A stretch of 64,000 bases of DNA from assembly GCF_024642105.1 (NCBI RefSeq), contig NZ_JAHEBT010000053.1, positions 124,001 to 188,000 of the forward strand, written 5' to 3'. Under the pieces are notes generated by a model. The model saw nothing but the letters and a program-made list of their open reading frames with translations, was not told where the DNA came from and searched no databases. Origin of the DNA: Flavobacterium sp. (GTDB lineage: Bacteria > Bacteroidota > Bacteroidia > Flavobacteriales > Flavobacteriaceae). Shown one piece after another: positions 21,038-31,800 of the stretch. Every line of letters starts with the position of its first letter. Position 1 is the stretch's first letter. The translations under genes and the position numbers were made by a program.

Positions 21038-21802
21038 ATGTCTGAAGATGCTAAACCAGCTGTAATAGCTACTCAAAAGCCCACTAAAAACTGGTTTGCT
21101 TCCTGGTTTGATACGCCGTATTACCATATTTTATACAAGGAACGCAATTACCGTGAAGCACAAATTTTCATGGACAATTTGACCCATTATCTTAATCTTC
21201 CCGAAAAAGCCAAAGTATTGGACTTAGCCTGTGGAAAAGGGCGTCATGCTATTTATTTAAACCAATTGGGTTTTGACGTTATTGGTGCTGATTTGTCAGA
21301 AAACAGTATTGCCGAAGCCAGTAAAAACAGTAATAGCAGTTTGCACTTTCAAGTGCATGATATGCGTGAAAAAATGGAAGATCAATTTGATGCCATTTTT
21401 AATTTATTCACCAGTTTTGGCTACTTTGAAAATGATGCCGACAACTTGAAAACGCTTATTGCAATCAAAGAAAGCTTGACCGAACATGGTTTTGCTGTTA
21501 TTGATTTCATGAACGTGAATCAAGTAATCGCTAATTTAGTTCCAGAAGAAACCAAAACTGTAGAAGGTATTGATTTCCATATCCAACGCTATGTGAAAGA
21601 CGGTCATATTTACAAAGAAATTGACTTTGAAGATCAAGGTGAATCTTTTCACTTTACCGAAAAAGTACAAGCGTTGACTTTGCAAGATTTTCAAGCTATG
21701 ATGGAAGAAGCAGGTATCTATTTATTGGATATCTTTGGGGATTATAAATTGAAGAAATTCCATAAAACCGAAAGCGAACGATTAATCATGATTTTTAAAT
21801 AA
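21038..21802 (+). CDS. Class I SAM-dependent methyltransferase
   Basis: VLDLACGKGRHAIYLNQLGFDVIGADLS. Confidence 0.88.
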   Translation: MSEDAKPAVIATQKPTKNWFASWFDTPYYHILYKERNYREAQIFMDNLTHYLNLPEKAKVLDLACGKGRHAIYLNQLGFDVIGADLSENSIAEASKNSNSSLHFQVHDMREKMEDQFDAIFNLFTSFGYFENDADNLKTLIAIKESLTEHGFAVIDFMNVNQVIANLVPEETKTVEGIDFHIQRYVKDGHIYKEIDFEDQGESFHFTEKVQALTLQDFQAMMEEAGIYLLDIFGDYKLKKFHKTESERLIMIFK

Positions 21803-22470
21803 TGAATTATCTTTTACCCTTACTTTCTGTATTGATAGGTTACATTTTTGCTTTGGTTTTCCAACCAAAAGACAAAGCGAAACTCAAATTGCTTTTGGCA
21901 TTCAGCGGTTCTTTTTTGTTATCGTTGACCGTGATTCATTTATTGCCAGAAATTTACGAAAGTAAGAACGGCCGTATCGGATTATTCATTATGGTGGGGA
22001 TTTTGTTCCAAATTATCTTAGAATATTTTTCGCAAGGCGCCGAACACGGTCACGTACACGGTCATTCAAAAATGAATCATATTCCATGGTTATTGTTTAT
22101 CAGTCTTTGTATTCACGCCCTAGCCGAAGGATTTCCTGTGGGACATCATCACGATTTGGCTTTGGGAATTGCCATTCACCACTTACCTATTGCGATCATT
22201 TTAACGACTTTCTTTATCAATGCTAATTTGGATAAAAAAGCCATTTTTCTATTCATGATTACCTTTGCAATCATGACGCCATTAGGAACTATTCTTTCCG
22301 ATTATTTGCCATTATTGAATGCCTACTATACCGAAATCACCGCCATCGTTATTGGGATTTTATTTCATATTTCATCCACGATCATTTTTGAAAGTAGCGA
22401 AGGCCACAAGTTCAATATCGCCAAAATATCGATGATTGTATTGGGATTTGCATTAGCCTATTTTATCTAA
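21802..22470 (+). CDS. ZIP family metal transporter
   Basis: 222 aa; HIPWLLFISLCIHALAEGFPVGHHHDLALGIAIHHLPIA. Confidence 0.88.
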   Translation: MNYLLPLLSVLIGYIFALVFQPKDKAKLKLLLAFSGSFLLSLTVIHLLPEIYESKNGRIGLFIMVGILFQIILEYFSQGAEHGHVHGHSKMNHIPWLLFISLCIHALAEGFPVGHHHDLALGIAIHHLPIAIILTTFFINANLDKKAIFLFMITFAIMTPLGTILSDYLPLLNAYYTEITAIVIGILFHISSTIIFESSEGHKFNIAKISMIVLGFALAYFI

Positions 22471-22514
22471 TTTTTATATTTTAAAGTAAATAGCCCCACA
22501 TAAAAACAAAAGAA

Positions 22515-23336
22515 ATGACTTTTACTAAAACTACAGAACAATCTTCAAAATACGAACATTTAGAAAAAATGTCGGTACAAGAATTATTGTTCAACATCAA
22601 TCAAGAAGACCAAACGGTACCATTGGCTGTAGCCAAAGCATTGCCTTCTATTGAAGCATTAGTAGCTCAAATTGTGGCTAAAATGAAATTAGGAGGCCGA
22701 TTGTTTTATATTGGTGCCGGTACTTCGGGACGTTTGGGAATTGTAGATGCCTCTGAATGTCCGCCTACGTTTGGCGTTCCTTTTGATTTAGTTAACGGAA
22801 TCATAGCCGGTGGCGATAAAGCCATTCGTCGTGCAGTTGAAAATGCCGAAGACAATGCCACACAAGCTTGGATTGATTTACAAGAATTCGACATCAACTC
22901 GAATGATGTAGTAGTCGGAATTGCAGCTTCGGGAACAACTCCTTATGTTATTGGCGGTTTACAAGCCTGCAACGAAAACAACATCATCACAGGAAGTATT
23001 TCTTGCAATGCTGGAAGTCCGCTGTCGCAAACGGCTCAATATCCAATTGAAGTAATTGTTGGGCCAGAATTTGTTACTGGAAGTTCCCGTATGAAAGCAG
23101 GAACAGCACAAAAATTAGTATTGAATATGATTTCTACAGCTACTATGATTCAGCTAGGGAAAGTCAAAGGAAATAAAATGGTCGACATGCAATTGAGCAA
23201 TGCTAAATTAGTGGATCGTGGTGTGAAGATGATTATGAGCGAAATTCCTGTTTCGTATGAAGAAGGAAGTCAACTATTGAATCAACTAGGTAGCGTGCGA
23301 AAAGCGGTTGATTTTTATAATTCGCAAAAACACTAA
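22515..23336 (+). CDS. murQ: N-acetylmuramic acid 6-phosphate etherase
   Basis: GGRLFYIGAGTSGRLGIVDASECPPTFGV; PEFVTGSSRMKAGTAQKLVLNM. Confidence 0.95.
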   Translation: MTFTKTTEQSSKYEHLEKMSVQELLFNINQEDQTVPLAVAKALPSIEALVAQIVAKMKLGGRLFYIGAGTSGRLGIVDASECPPTFGVPFDLVNGIIAGGDKAIRRAVENAEDNATQAWIDLQEFDINSNDVVVGIAASGTTPYVIGGLQACNENNIITGSISCNAGSPLSQTAQYPIEVIVGPEFVTGSSRMKAGTAQKLVLNMISTATMIQLGKVKGNKMVDMQLSNAKLVDRGVKMIMSEIPVSYEEGSQLLNQLGSVRKAVDFYNSQKH

Positions 23337-23339
23337 ATC

Positions 23340-23561
23340 ATGGCCACCAACAAAGACCTTTTGGCGAAAGCCCTTAAATATGTATCAGGTGCTTTGCCTT
23401 TGCTTTTTATAGGTCCTGCTGTCATTCATAATGCGTTTATGAATCAAAAAAATAATTGGCATTATTTGGTTTTAGCCATTGGAATTGGCTTATGTATTTT
23501 TGGGGTATATTGTCTATATGTCGGATTAAAAACGATTATGAAAAGTTTATTCAACGACTAA
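23340..23561 (+). CDS. DUF6095-like small membrane protein
   Basis: 73 aa, two TM segments, between murQ and pentapeptide gene. Confidence 0.6.
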   Translation: MATNKDLLAKALKYVSGALPLLFIGPAVIHNAFMNQKNNWHYLVLAIGIGLCIFGVYCLYVGLKTIMKSLFND

Positions 23562-24133
23562 TGGAAAACCTCATCAACATCCAAAAAACCTTTGAAAAAG
23601 TAGTTGTTCTCAACGGCCGAATCAATCATCGAGAATTTGAAGATTGTATTTTCAAAAACTGTGATTTTTCCAATTCCGATTTAAGTAACAATACCTTTAT
23701 GGATTGCGAATTCATTGACTGTAATCTATCAATGGTTCATTTTACAGGAACTAGTTTAAAAACGGTTCACTTCAAAAATTGCAAATTATTAGGCATCCAT
23801 TTTAATACCTGTACTGATTTTTTATTTCAAGTGAGTTTTCAAGATTGTGTTTTGGATTATGCTTCGTTTGCCAATAAAAAAATGCCTAAAACGAATTTCT
23901 CGACTTGTTCTATGAAAGAAACGACCTTTATAGGTACTCAGTTAAACAATGCCATTTTTGACAATTGTAATCTAGACAATGCTATTTTTAATGATAGTCA
24001 GTTAGCGGGTGCTGATTTCAGAACTGCTTATAATTACAAAATTGATCCCGAATTCAACCCGATGAAAAAAGCTAAATTTTCAGCTCAAGGCATTGTAGGA
24101 CTTTTGGATAAATACGATATAAAAATAGATTAA
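23561..24133 (+). CDS. Pentapeptide-repeat protein
   Basis: MENLINIQKTFEKVV...CDFSNSDLSNNTFMDCEFIDCNL; start overlaps previous stop (taATG). Confidence 0.85.
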   Translation: MENLINIQKTFEKVVVLNGRINHREFEDCIFKNCDFSNSDLSNNTFMDCEFIDCNLSMVHFTGTSLKTVHFKNCKLLGIHFNTCTDFLFQVSFQDCVLDYASFANKKMPKTNFSTCSMKETTFIGTQLNNAIFDNCNLDNAIFNDSQLAGADFRTAYNYKIDPEFNPMKKAKFSAQGIVGLLDKYDIKID

Positions 24134-24520
24134 ATGAAAAACACAATTGCTTTACTTTGTTTGCTATCTCTAGCCTCTTGCTACAATACCGAACACAATT
24201 GCAAAGATTTTAAAACGGGAAAATTCAAATTTGAACACGAAATAGAGGGTGTCAAAAAAACTACTTTTTTTGAACGCAATGATAGTATTGAAGTTGAAAC
24301 TTTTGAAGGTAAAACAGATACTGCAACCGTGCGTTGGATTAGCGACTGCGAATATGTATTGCGCAAAAAACATCCCAAAAACAATCAAGAAAAAAATGCT
24401 ATTAGCATGAAGATTTTGACCACCTCAAAAAATTCCTATACCTTTGAATTCGGAATGGTTGGAATTGAAACCAAACAACGTGGTACCGTTACTAAAATTG
24501 GAGAAATCAACACTAAATAA
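24134..24520 (+). CDS. Small lipoprotein of unknown function
   Basis: 128 aa; lipobox LLSLASCYNTEHNCKDFKTGKFKFEHEIEGVKKTTFFERNDSIE. Confidence 0.65.
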   Translation: MKNTIALLCLLSLASCYNTEHNCKDFKTGKFKFEHEIEGVKKTTFFERNDSIEVETFEGKTDTATVRWISDCEYVLRKKHPKNNQEKNAISMKILTTSKNSYTFEFGMVGIETKQRGTVTKIGEINTK

Positions 24521-24543
24521 ATATCAACACTTAACTCAATAAA

Positions 24544-25311
24544 ATGGAAGTATTTTTAAATCCAGACGCTTGGATTGCGCTTTTAACCTTAACGTTTTTA
24601 GAAATTGTATTAGGAATCGACAACATCATTTTTATTTCTATTGCAACAGGTAAATTACCTGCCGAAAAACGCAAAAGAGCTACTAAAATAGGAATGTTTT
24701 TAGCCATGTTCATGCGTATTGCCCTTTTGTTTGGAATCAATTTATTAATCCAAATGAAAGAACCATGGTTCCATATCGATTTCAGTTGGTTCTCTGCAGG
24801 AATAACGGGTCAAAGTGTTATTTTACTATTGGGTGGTTTATTTTTAATTTACAAAAGCACCAATGAAATCCGTGAAAAAGTAGATGAAAGAGGCGAAGAA
24901 GAAAAAGAAATTAAAGAGGCAGCTACTAAATCCTTTCAAAATGTGATTCTACAAATTATTATGATTGATTTGGTGTTCTCATTTGATAGTATATTAACTG
25001 CAGTGGGTATGACCAATGGTGTCGAAGGTGCTTTGTATATAATGATTACTGCCGTAGTCATATCTGTATTCATTATGATGCAATTTGCAGTACCTGTAGG
25101 GACTTTTGTAAACAAACATCCTTCTATTCAAATTTTAGGTTTAGCGTTCTTAATCCTAATTGGAATGATGCTTCTTACAGAAAGTGCGCACTTATCTGAC
25201 GCTTTAATCTTCGGGAATCATGTAACACCACTTCCTAAAGGCTATTTGTATTTCGCCATTACTTTTTCTTTGGTAGTAGAGATGATCAATATGAAAATCA
25301 AGAAAAAATAA
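24544..25311 (+). CDS. TerC family integral membrane protein
   Basis: LTFLEIVLGIDNIIFISIATGKLP; VFSFDSILTAVGM. Confidence 0.92.
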   Translation: MEVFLNPDAWIALLTLTFLEIVLGIDNIIFISIATGKLPAEKRKRATKIGMFLAMFMRIALLFGINLLIQMKEPWFHIDFSWFSAGITGQSVILLLGGLFLIYKSTNEIREKVDERGEEEKEIKEAATKSFQNVILQIIMIDLVFSFDSILTAVGMTNGVEGALYIMITAVVISVFIMMQFAVPVGTFVNKHPSIQILGLAFLILIGMMLLTESAHLSDALIFGNHVTPLPKGYLYFAITFSLVVEMINMKIKKK

Positions 25312-25324
25312 TTTTCCCATTAGC

Positions 25325-25390
25325 TGTCAAACTGAACTTGTTTCAGTTTCTCTTACGCAAGTAAGATTTTGAAACAAGTTCAAAATGACA
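25325..25390. repeat. 66-bp palindromic element with TGTCA...TGACA ends
   Basis: gaacttgtttca (25334-25345) / tgaaacaagttc (25370-25381) perfect 12-bp inverted repeat, inner tcttac-gcaa-gtaaga hairpin, outer tgtca/tgaca. Confidence 0.75.
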
Positions 25391-25400
25391 AGTTAGAAGT

Positions 25401-28106
25401 TTATTCTAAACTTAAAGTAATTTGTCCGTCATCATCGGTATCAGTCGGAATGTCCTCCAACTCCCCTTCTTCAGTAGCGGTTTCTTCAATTTCTTCTTCT
25501 GGTTCTTCGTAAGGCAATGACTCTAATAGATTCACTTGTTTCAGTTTATCAGTAGTCAATTGATTTCCAATTGCCTTAATTCCTTTTACCGCTATGAATT
25601 GTTCCAAATCAATCGTCTGATTCTCCTTTTGGACACCTTTCACTTTGGTAAAAACAATTTCTGCCATTGGACGCCAATCGGTTGAAACAATTTCTAATTG
25701 TGATTTCTCATGTTCTGTAATAAAAAGTTCTTCTTTATTCTCATTTTCCACCAAGAAACGTTTTACAAAATAGCGTTCTTTTTCTCCGTCATAATAAATG
25801 GTAGAAATAGGTTTCTTCGGATTCCATTTTTCTAATACAATCATGTCTTCGTCAAAATGGGTCGTCAATTCTGGAATTATCGTTTTCAGCTTACCAGTTT
25901 GATTGATAATCAACAAACGATCATTTGGTTTGAATTCGCCTAACAATTCGCCACGACCATCTACATTCAATCGTTGCACCGTATCGTCAAACCACACTTT
26001 TCTTGGACGCAAAGTGGAAATTCCTTTTTCTTTCAACTCAATTTTCTTGATTGGGTATTTAGAAACGGTATTTCCTCTCGAGGCTCTTCCTTTGATGGCA
26101 ATATCAGAAAAATCGACATCCCATTTCAACTTTTTAACACTACCTACTTGGCGTAATAAAATGGTCACTACTTCTGCTTCCCCATTTGGATTAGCTGAAA
26201 AATACAAGACCATGGAACCTGGTTTTTCTTGTGTTAAATCATAAAATTTATCACGAGTAACTCCCGAAACATTAAAACGCTTGATAAAAGTAGAGCCGTT
26301 TTTCCCATCTCGATACATCATATTGTAAATGGTACGTTTGTCGTTTTTGTCAAACACCGCAATATGAATAATATCTTTGCCAATGAATTTCTTTTCGTCG
26401 ACTTTAGTAATCATCATTTTTCCATCTCGAAGGAAAACAATTACATCATCAATATCCGAGCAATCGGCAACATATTCGTCTTTCTTAAGTCCAGTTCCTA
26501 AGAACCCTTCTTCTCTATTGACATATAATTTTGTGTTACGTAAAACCACTTTAGTCGCTTCAATCGTATCAAAACTACGCAACTCGGTTTGACGTTCACG
26601 TCCTTTACCGTATTTGTCTTTTAATTTTTGGAAAAAGTCAATCGTAAAATCGATAATGTTATCCAGATGGTGTTTTACTTCTTCCATTTCGGCTTCCAAC
26701 TTCGCAATAGCATCATCGGCTTTATCCGAGTCAAAACGCGTAATACGAATCATTGGAATTTGCGTTAATTTTTGCAAATCATCATCATTAATTTCGCGAA
26801 CCAATGATTTGGTAAACGGTTTGAATCTGTCGTACATATAAGTATACAATGATTCTTTATCCGAATACAACTTGAAATCAATGTACATTTCTTCTCGAAT
26901 GAAGATTTTTTCCAAAGTAGAAAAATGCCATTTGTTTTCCAATTCGTCCAATTGGATTTCCAATTCACGTTTCAACAAATCCACCGTGCGATGGGTGGAA
27001 ATTTTCAACATTTCGGAAACACCAATGAATAATGGTTTATTGTCTTCGATAACACAACCTAAAGGCGCTACCGAAGTTTCACAAGCAGTAAATGCGTATA
27101 ATGCATCTATCATTTTATCTGGCGAAACTCCTGGCGGTAGATGAATCAAAATTTCTACCTCAGCAGCTGTGTTGTCTTCAATTTTCTTGATTTTGATTTT
27201 CCCTTTTTCATTAGCTTTCAAAATACTATCAATCAAAGTTGATGTATTGGTTGAAAACGGAATTTGAGTAATCACTAACGTTTGTTTGTCCAATTGAGCA
27301 ATTTTGGCACGAACACGAACACGTCCGCCGCGTAAACCATCATTGTAATTAGAAACATCGGCAATTCCCGCCGTTGGAAAATCAGGATATAAGGTAAATG
27401 ATTTGCCCTTCAATACTTTGATAGAGCAATCGATTAATTCATTGAAATTATGAGGTAAAATTTTGGTCGAAAGACCCACCGCAATTCCCTCAGCACCTTG
27501 TGCTAACAATAAAGGAAACTTAACCGGAAGATTGATAGGCTCGGCTCTACGACCATCATACGACATTCCCCATTGCGTAATTTTAGGCGAATATAAAATA
27601 TCGTGTCCTAACTTACTGATTCGGGCTTCGATATAACGAGAAGCTGCGGCACTATCTCCCGTGAGAATGTTACCCCAGTTTCCTTGCATATCGATAATCA
27701 AATCTTTTTGACCAATTTGCACCATGGCATCTCCGATACTCGCATCTCCGTGTGGGTGATACTGCATCGTGTGTCCTACGATATTCGCTACTTTATTGTA
27801 ACGACCATCATCCAACTCTTTCATAGAGTGCATGATACGACGTTGCACGGGCTTAAAACCATCTTCAATAGCCGGTACAGCTCGCTCCAAAATTACATAC
27901 GAAGCATAGTCCAAAAACCAATCTTTGTACATTCCGGTTACTTTCGTAATCGTGTCTTCGGGGTTTTCATTATTTTCATAAAAATGATTCCCACCAAAAG
28001 CAACGATGTCGTCAAAGCCTTCTTCGTTTTCGTTTGCCGTTACATCCAAAGAATCGTTATTCTCGTCTTCGTTTGGAATGATGTTATCTTCTTCTTCGTC
28101 TTTCAT
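25401..28106 (-). CDS. parC: DNA topoisomerase IV subunit A
   Basis: 901 aa; YASYVILERAVPAIEDGFKPVQRRIMHSM, HPHGDASIGDAMVQIGQ, AAASRYIEARIS. Confidence 0.93.
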   Translation of the reverse strand: MKDEEEDNIIPNEDENNDSLDVTANENEEGFDDIVAFGGNHFYENNENPEDTITKVTGMYKDWFLDYASYVILERAVPAIEDGFKPVQRRIMHSMKELDDGRYNKVANIVGHTMQYHPHGDASIGDAMVQIGQKDLIIDMQGNWGNILTGDSAAASRYIEARISKLGHDILYSPKITQWGMSYDGRRAEPINLPVKFPLLLAQGAEGIAVGLSTKILPHNFNELIDCSIKVLKGKSFTLYPDFPTAGIADVSNYNDGLRGGRVRVRAKIAQLDKQTLVITQIPFSTNTSTLIDSILKANEKGKIKIKKIEDNTAAEVEILIHLPPGVSPDKMIDALYAFTACETSVAPLGCVIEDNKPLFIGVSEMLKISTHRTVDLLKRELEIQLDELENKWHFSTLEKIFIREEMYIDFKLYSDKESLYTYMYDRFKPFTKSLVREINDDDLQKLTQIPMIRITRFDSDKADDAIAKLEAEMEEVKHHLDNIIDFTIDFFQKLKDKYGKGRERQTELRSFDTIEATKVVLRNTKLYVNREEGFLGTGLKKDEYVADCSDIDDVIVFLRDGKMMITKVDEKKFIGKDIIHIAVFDKNDKRTIYNMMYRDGKNGSTFIKRFNVSGVTRDKFYDLTQEKPGSMVLYFSANPNGEAEVVTILLRQVGSVKKLKWDVDFSDIAIKGRASRGNTVSKYPIKKIELKEKGISTLRPRKVWFDDTVQRLNVDGRGELLGEFKPNDRLLIINQTGKLKTIIPELTTHFDEDMIVLEKWNPKKPISTIYYDGEKERYFVKRFLVENENKEELFITEHEKSQLEIVSTDWRPMAEIVFTKVKGVQKENQTIDLEQFIAVKGIKAIGNQLTTDKLKQVNLLESLPYEEPEEEIEETATEEGELEDIPTDTDDDGQITLSLE

Positions 28107-28116
28107 TTATGCTGAA

Positions 28117-28422
28117 TTATTTTTCAGTTTTCTCGTAAAATAGTTTTCCTACTCGATTAATATGCTCTTTTAAACTTTCAGATTGCAAGTCATTATATAT
28201 GGATATATCAAACAAATAAGGAATATAACTTTCTTCAAATTCGTTTTTTAATTGAATCAATTCATCGTATTGAATAGTTCCTAAAAGAGTAAAATCAATA
28301 TCCGAACCTTCCCGATAATTCCCTTTGGCTCTTGAACCATAGATAATTACCTTTTCAATACTTTCATGTTTTTGAAGTATTGAAATAATTTCTTTATATG
28401 AATTGGGATACAATCCGAACAT
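28117..28422 (-). CDS. MNT-type nucleotidyltransferase (putative antitoxin)
   Basis: IIYGSRAKGNYREGSDIDFTLLG: GSxxxGxxxxxSDID signature; 1 nt overlap with HEPN gene. Confidence 0.85.
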   Translation of the reverse strand: MFGLYPNSYKEIISILQKHESIEKVIIYGSRAKGNYREGSDIDFTLLGTIQYDELIQLKNEFEESYIPYLFDISIYNDLQSESLKEHINRVGKLFYEKTEK

Positions 28423-28832
28423 TATAAAAAGGTTTTCATTTTAGTTTCAAATTCTACAAAAATGGGTAAATATTGATTAAAAACGATTTCAAGTATTAGT
28501 AAAATTTCTTTTTCATCATATATGTGAGAAGTTTTATTTCTGCTTTCAATAGTTCTTAACCATTCTTCGCCATTTAAAATTAAACCCACATTAAGAGCTT
28601 CCCGCACAACCGTTTTACTTCCAAAAAGGTCTGTTTTTCCTTGAGACTCTAAAAAATCTTTCATTACTTTCCACGACAATTCTTGAGTAACCTCAAAAGC
28701 CTGAACAGCACCTTGAAGTTCTAGTTCAGTAAAACTTCTTTCTTTTCGTAACTCATTAGCATTTTTCAATTGCCTCAAAGCTCCTATAAAATGTTCAAAC
28801 CGTTGCTTCCAGCGAATATCTTGATCTTCCAT
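28422..28832 (-). CDS. HEPN / HI0074-family nucleotidyltransferase substrate-binding protein (putative toxin)
   Basis: 136 aa helical protein; ELSWKVMKDFLESQG, TIESRNKTSHIYDE containing R-X4-H. Confidence 0.82.
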   Translation of the reverse strand: MEDQDIRWKQRFEHFIGALRQLKNANELRKERSFTELELQGAVQAFEVTQELSWKVMKDFLESQGKTDLFGSKTVVREALNVGLILNGEEWLRTIESRNKTSHIYDEKEILLILEIVFNQYLPIFVEFETKMKTFL

Positions 28833-28842
28833 ATATCTGATT

Positions 28843-30696
28843 TTATTTCTCCACCACGTCTAATTCCACCTTCAAATTATTGATGATGAACGTTTGACGG
28901 TCGGGTGTGTTTTTACCCATATAAAACTCCAATAATGTTTCTATTGAGGTGGCTTTATCCAACATTACAGGATCCAAACGAATATCGGCACCAATAAAAT
29001 GCTTGAACTCGTCTGGCGAAATCTCCCCTAATCCTTTGAATCGGGTAATTTCTGGTTTTGGTTTTAATTTTTCAATAGCGTTTACACGCTCTTCTTCGCT
29101 GTAACAATAAATGGTTTCTTTCTTGTTTCGCACACGGAATAAAGGCGTTTGCAAAATATACAAATGACCGTCTTTGATTAACTCTGGGAAAAATTGCAAG
29201 AAAAACGTAATCAACAACAAGCGAATGTGCATTCCATCGACATCGGCATCAGTAGCGATTACAATGTTGTTGTAACGCAGGTCTTCCATGGATTCTTCAA
29301 TATCCAAAGCCGCTTGAAGCAAATTAAATTCTTCGTTTTCGTACACGATTTTCTTGGTCATTCCGTACGAATTCAAAGGCTTACCACGCAAACTAAAAAC
29401 TGCTTGCGTATTCACATCACGCGATTTGGTAATGGAACCCGAAGCCGAATCCCCCTCCGTAATAAACAAGGTACTTTCTAAATAACGTGGGTTTTTAATG
29501 TCGGGCAAATGCACACGACAATCACGTAGTTTTTTATTGTGTAAACTCGATTTTTTAGCACGGTCTTTGGCTAATTTTCGAATACCAGATAGCTCTTTAC
29601 GCTCTCTTTCGGCTTGTAGAATCTTACGCAACAACAAATCGGCAACTTCTGGATTTTTGTGTAAGAAGTTGTCTAATTTGGTCGTAATAAAATCGTGGAC
29701 AAAAGTTCGCACGGTTGGCCCATTCGGACCAATATCTGTAGACCCTAATTTAGTTTTCGTTTGACTTTCAAAAACAGGCTCTTCCACTTTGATGGACACT
29801 GCCGAAACAATAGATTTTCGGATATCAGAAGCCTCAAAACCTTTGTTGTAATATTCACGAATGGTTTTTACGACTGCTTCTCTAAAGGCATTCAAATGCG
29901 TACCTCCTTGAGTGGTATTTTGTCCGTTGACAAACGAGTGGTACTCTTCTGAATACTGCGATTTACTGTGCGTTAACGCAATGTCAATATCTTCTCCAAT
30001 CAAATGAATAATAGGATATACTGAATCTTCTTCGGTAATGGTTTCTTCTAACAAATCTTTCAATCCGTTATCCGAATAGTATTTTTCGCCGTTATAGTAA
30101 ATGGTCAATCCGGTGTTGAGGTAACAATAGTTCTTCAACATTTTTACCACATACTCGTTACGGTATTTGTAATTTTTAAAAATCTGCTCGTCGGCAATGA
30201 AGGCCACTTTCGTTCCTTTACGTTTGGTAGATTCTTGTACTTCTTCTTCCAAAACCAAATTACCTGCCGAGAATTCAGCCGCTTTTTGTTGGTTATCACG
30301 AACGGATTCGACACGGAAATAATTCGACAAGGCATTCACCGCTTTGGTACCTACCCCGTTCAAACCTACTGATTTCTTAAAGGCTTTGGAATCGTACTTT
30401 CCTCCTGTGTTCATTTTGGAAACTACATCTACCACTTTACCCAACGGGATTCCACGACCGTAATCGCGTACGGTTACCATTTTGTCTTTGATAGTTACCT
30501 CAATAGTTTTTCCAGCACCCATAACAAACTCATCGATGCAGTTGTCAAGTACTTCCTTGAGTAAGATGTAAATACCATCGTCTGGCGAAGAACCGTCACC
30601 CAGTTTTCCAATGTACATACCAGGACGCATACGAATGTGTTCCTTCCAGTCGAGCGAACGAATATTGTCTTCGTTGTATTGATTTTGTTCGGACAT
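28843..30696 (-). CDS. parE: DNA topoisomerase IV subunit B
   Basis: 617 aa; [46 protein letters not shown]. Confidence 0.95.
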   Translation of the reverse strand: MSEQNQYNEDNIRSLDWKEHIRMRPGMYIGKLGDGSSPDDGIYILLKEVLDNCIDEFVMGAGKTIEVTIKDKMVTVRDYGRGIPLGKVVDVVSKMNTGGKYDSKAFKKSVGLNGVGTKAVNALSNYFRVESVRDNQQKAAEFSAGNLVLEEEVQESTKRKGTKVAFIADEQIFKNYKYRNEYVVKMLKNYCYLNTGLTIYYNGEKYYSDNGLKDLLEETITEEDSVYPIIHLIGEDIDIALTHSKSQYSEEYHSFVNGQNTTQGGTHLNAFREAVVKTIREYYNKGFEASDIRKSIVSAVSIKVEEPVFESQTKTKLGSTDIGPNGPTVRTFVHDFITTKLDNFLHKNPEVADLLLRKILQAERERKELSGIRKLAKDRAKKSSLHNKKLRDCRVHLPDIKNPRYLESTLFITEGDSASGSITKSRDVNTQAVFSLRGKPLNSYGMTKKIVYENEEFNLLQAALDIEESMEDLRYNNIVIATDADVDGMHIRLLLITFFLQFFPELIKDGHLYILQTPLFRVRNKKETIYCYSEEERVNAIEKLKPKPEITRFKGLGEISPDEFKHFIGADIRLDPVMLDKATSIETLLEFYMGKNTPDRQTFIINNLKVELDVVEK

Positions 30697-30935
30697 TTTA
30701 AAAAGTATCGATTTGGTGCTAATGTAAGCTAATTTGGCACAATTTAAAACAAGCCCAAGTCAAAGTTATTAAGAATGATATTGACAATAAAAGTACGATT
30801 GACGAGCTGCGATTTACGAAGTGGAGCAATGGAAAAATTAAAAGTAATTCTATATATTTGAATCTACCTATTTTTACTATTATTAAATTTTATAATTCCG
30901 AAATAGAATAGATAAATAAAACTATTATCTAAGTA

Positions 30936-31680
30936 ATGAAAAAATTACAAATTACAATAGCCTTGATAAGCATTATCGGATTAATAAGTATTATTCCAAT
31001 AACAATTACAATTTTTACTTATGGGTACTAATCTAGTTTACCTATGGTTATATCCGATTTTTTTACTATCTACGCTTTTAATTTTAGGAAAAGTAAAAGC
31101 GGGATATTTATTAACATTTATAACATCTTTAACTTATTCTACTTTATTAACCAATGAAGTAGGAAAATATTTGATATTTAATTTTCGTGAAAATATTTTA
31201 TTTTGGATTTTACTTTTCCCATTCTTGACATTCTTGACCTTAACTCCTTTGACAATTATTTTTTTGACAATTAATTCAAAATACGGAAAGTTAATTAAAC
31301 TTATCTCAATTTTATTAGCTATTAGTTTTTTTATATTCCCAATTGCTGAAAGGTTTAACAAAGACTATTCAGATGATATTTTCATCAATGCCAAAATTGA
31401 TAAACTAGGAAAAATCATATTTTATTGTAATCCACATTTTGGAGATTCAAGAACATTTATTGTTACAACCCGTTCAAAAAAAATTGAAAAACAGATAAAG
31501 CAATATGGTGAATATTATCAAGGTAGTTACTTTTTACATAACACATCAATTATTAAAAACTTTCACTTTAGTGAATTGCAGAGCATTACATTAACAAAAA
31601 TAGGCGTTCACGAAATTTCACCACAACTAACTTGGACAACTAAGGAAATAGAAGGCAATATTAAATTTTTACAACCATAA
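30936..31680 (+). pseudogene. Orphan multi-TM hypothetical membrane protein, possibly split by a 1-nt frameshift near 31023
   Basis: smORF 30936-31031 (MKKLQITIALISIIGLISIIPITITIFTYGY*) runs into ORF 31021-31680 (MGTNLVYLWLYPIFLL...) one frame apart at a GGG run. Confidence 0.45.
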
Positions 31681-31736
31681 AAATGCTAAACTCAAATCAG
31701 ATCTATTTCTAAACAATTAGTTATAAAAATAAAAAA

Positions 31737-31760
31737 AACCGCTAAATTACTTTAGCGGTT
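31737..31760. terminator. Bidirectional terminator
   Basis: aaccgctaaa-ttac-tttagcggtt with A and T flanks. Confidence 0.85.
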
Positions 31761-31762
31761 TT

Positions 31763-31783
31763 GATTGCTTCGTTCCTCGCAAT
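31763..31783. repeat. Dispersed repeat gattgcttcgttcctcgcaat (copy 1)
   Basis: Shares attg...cgttcctcgcaat with 38383-38402. Confidence 0.6.
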
Positions 31784-31800
31784 AACTTTATTCGTAATAA

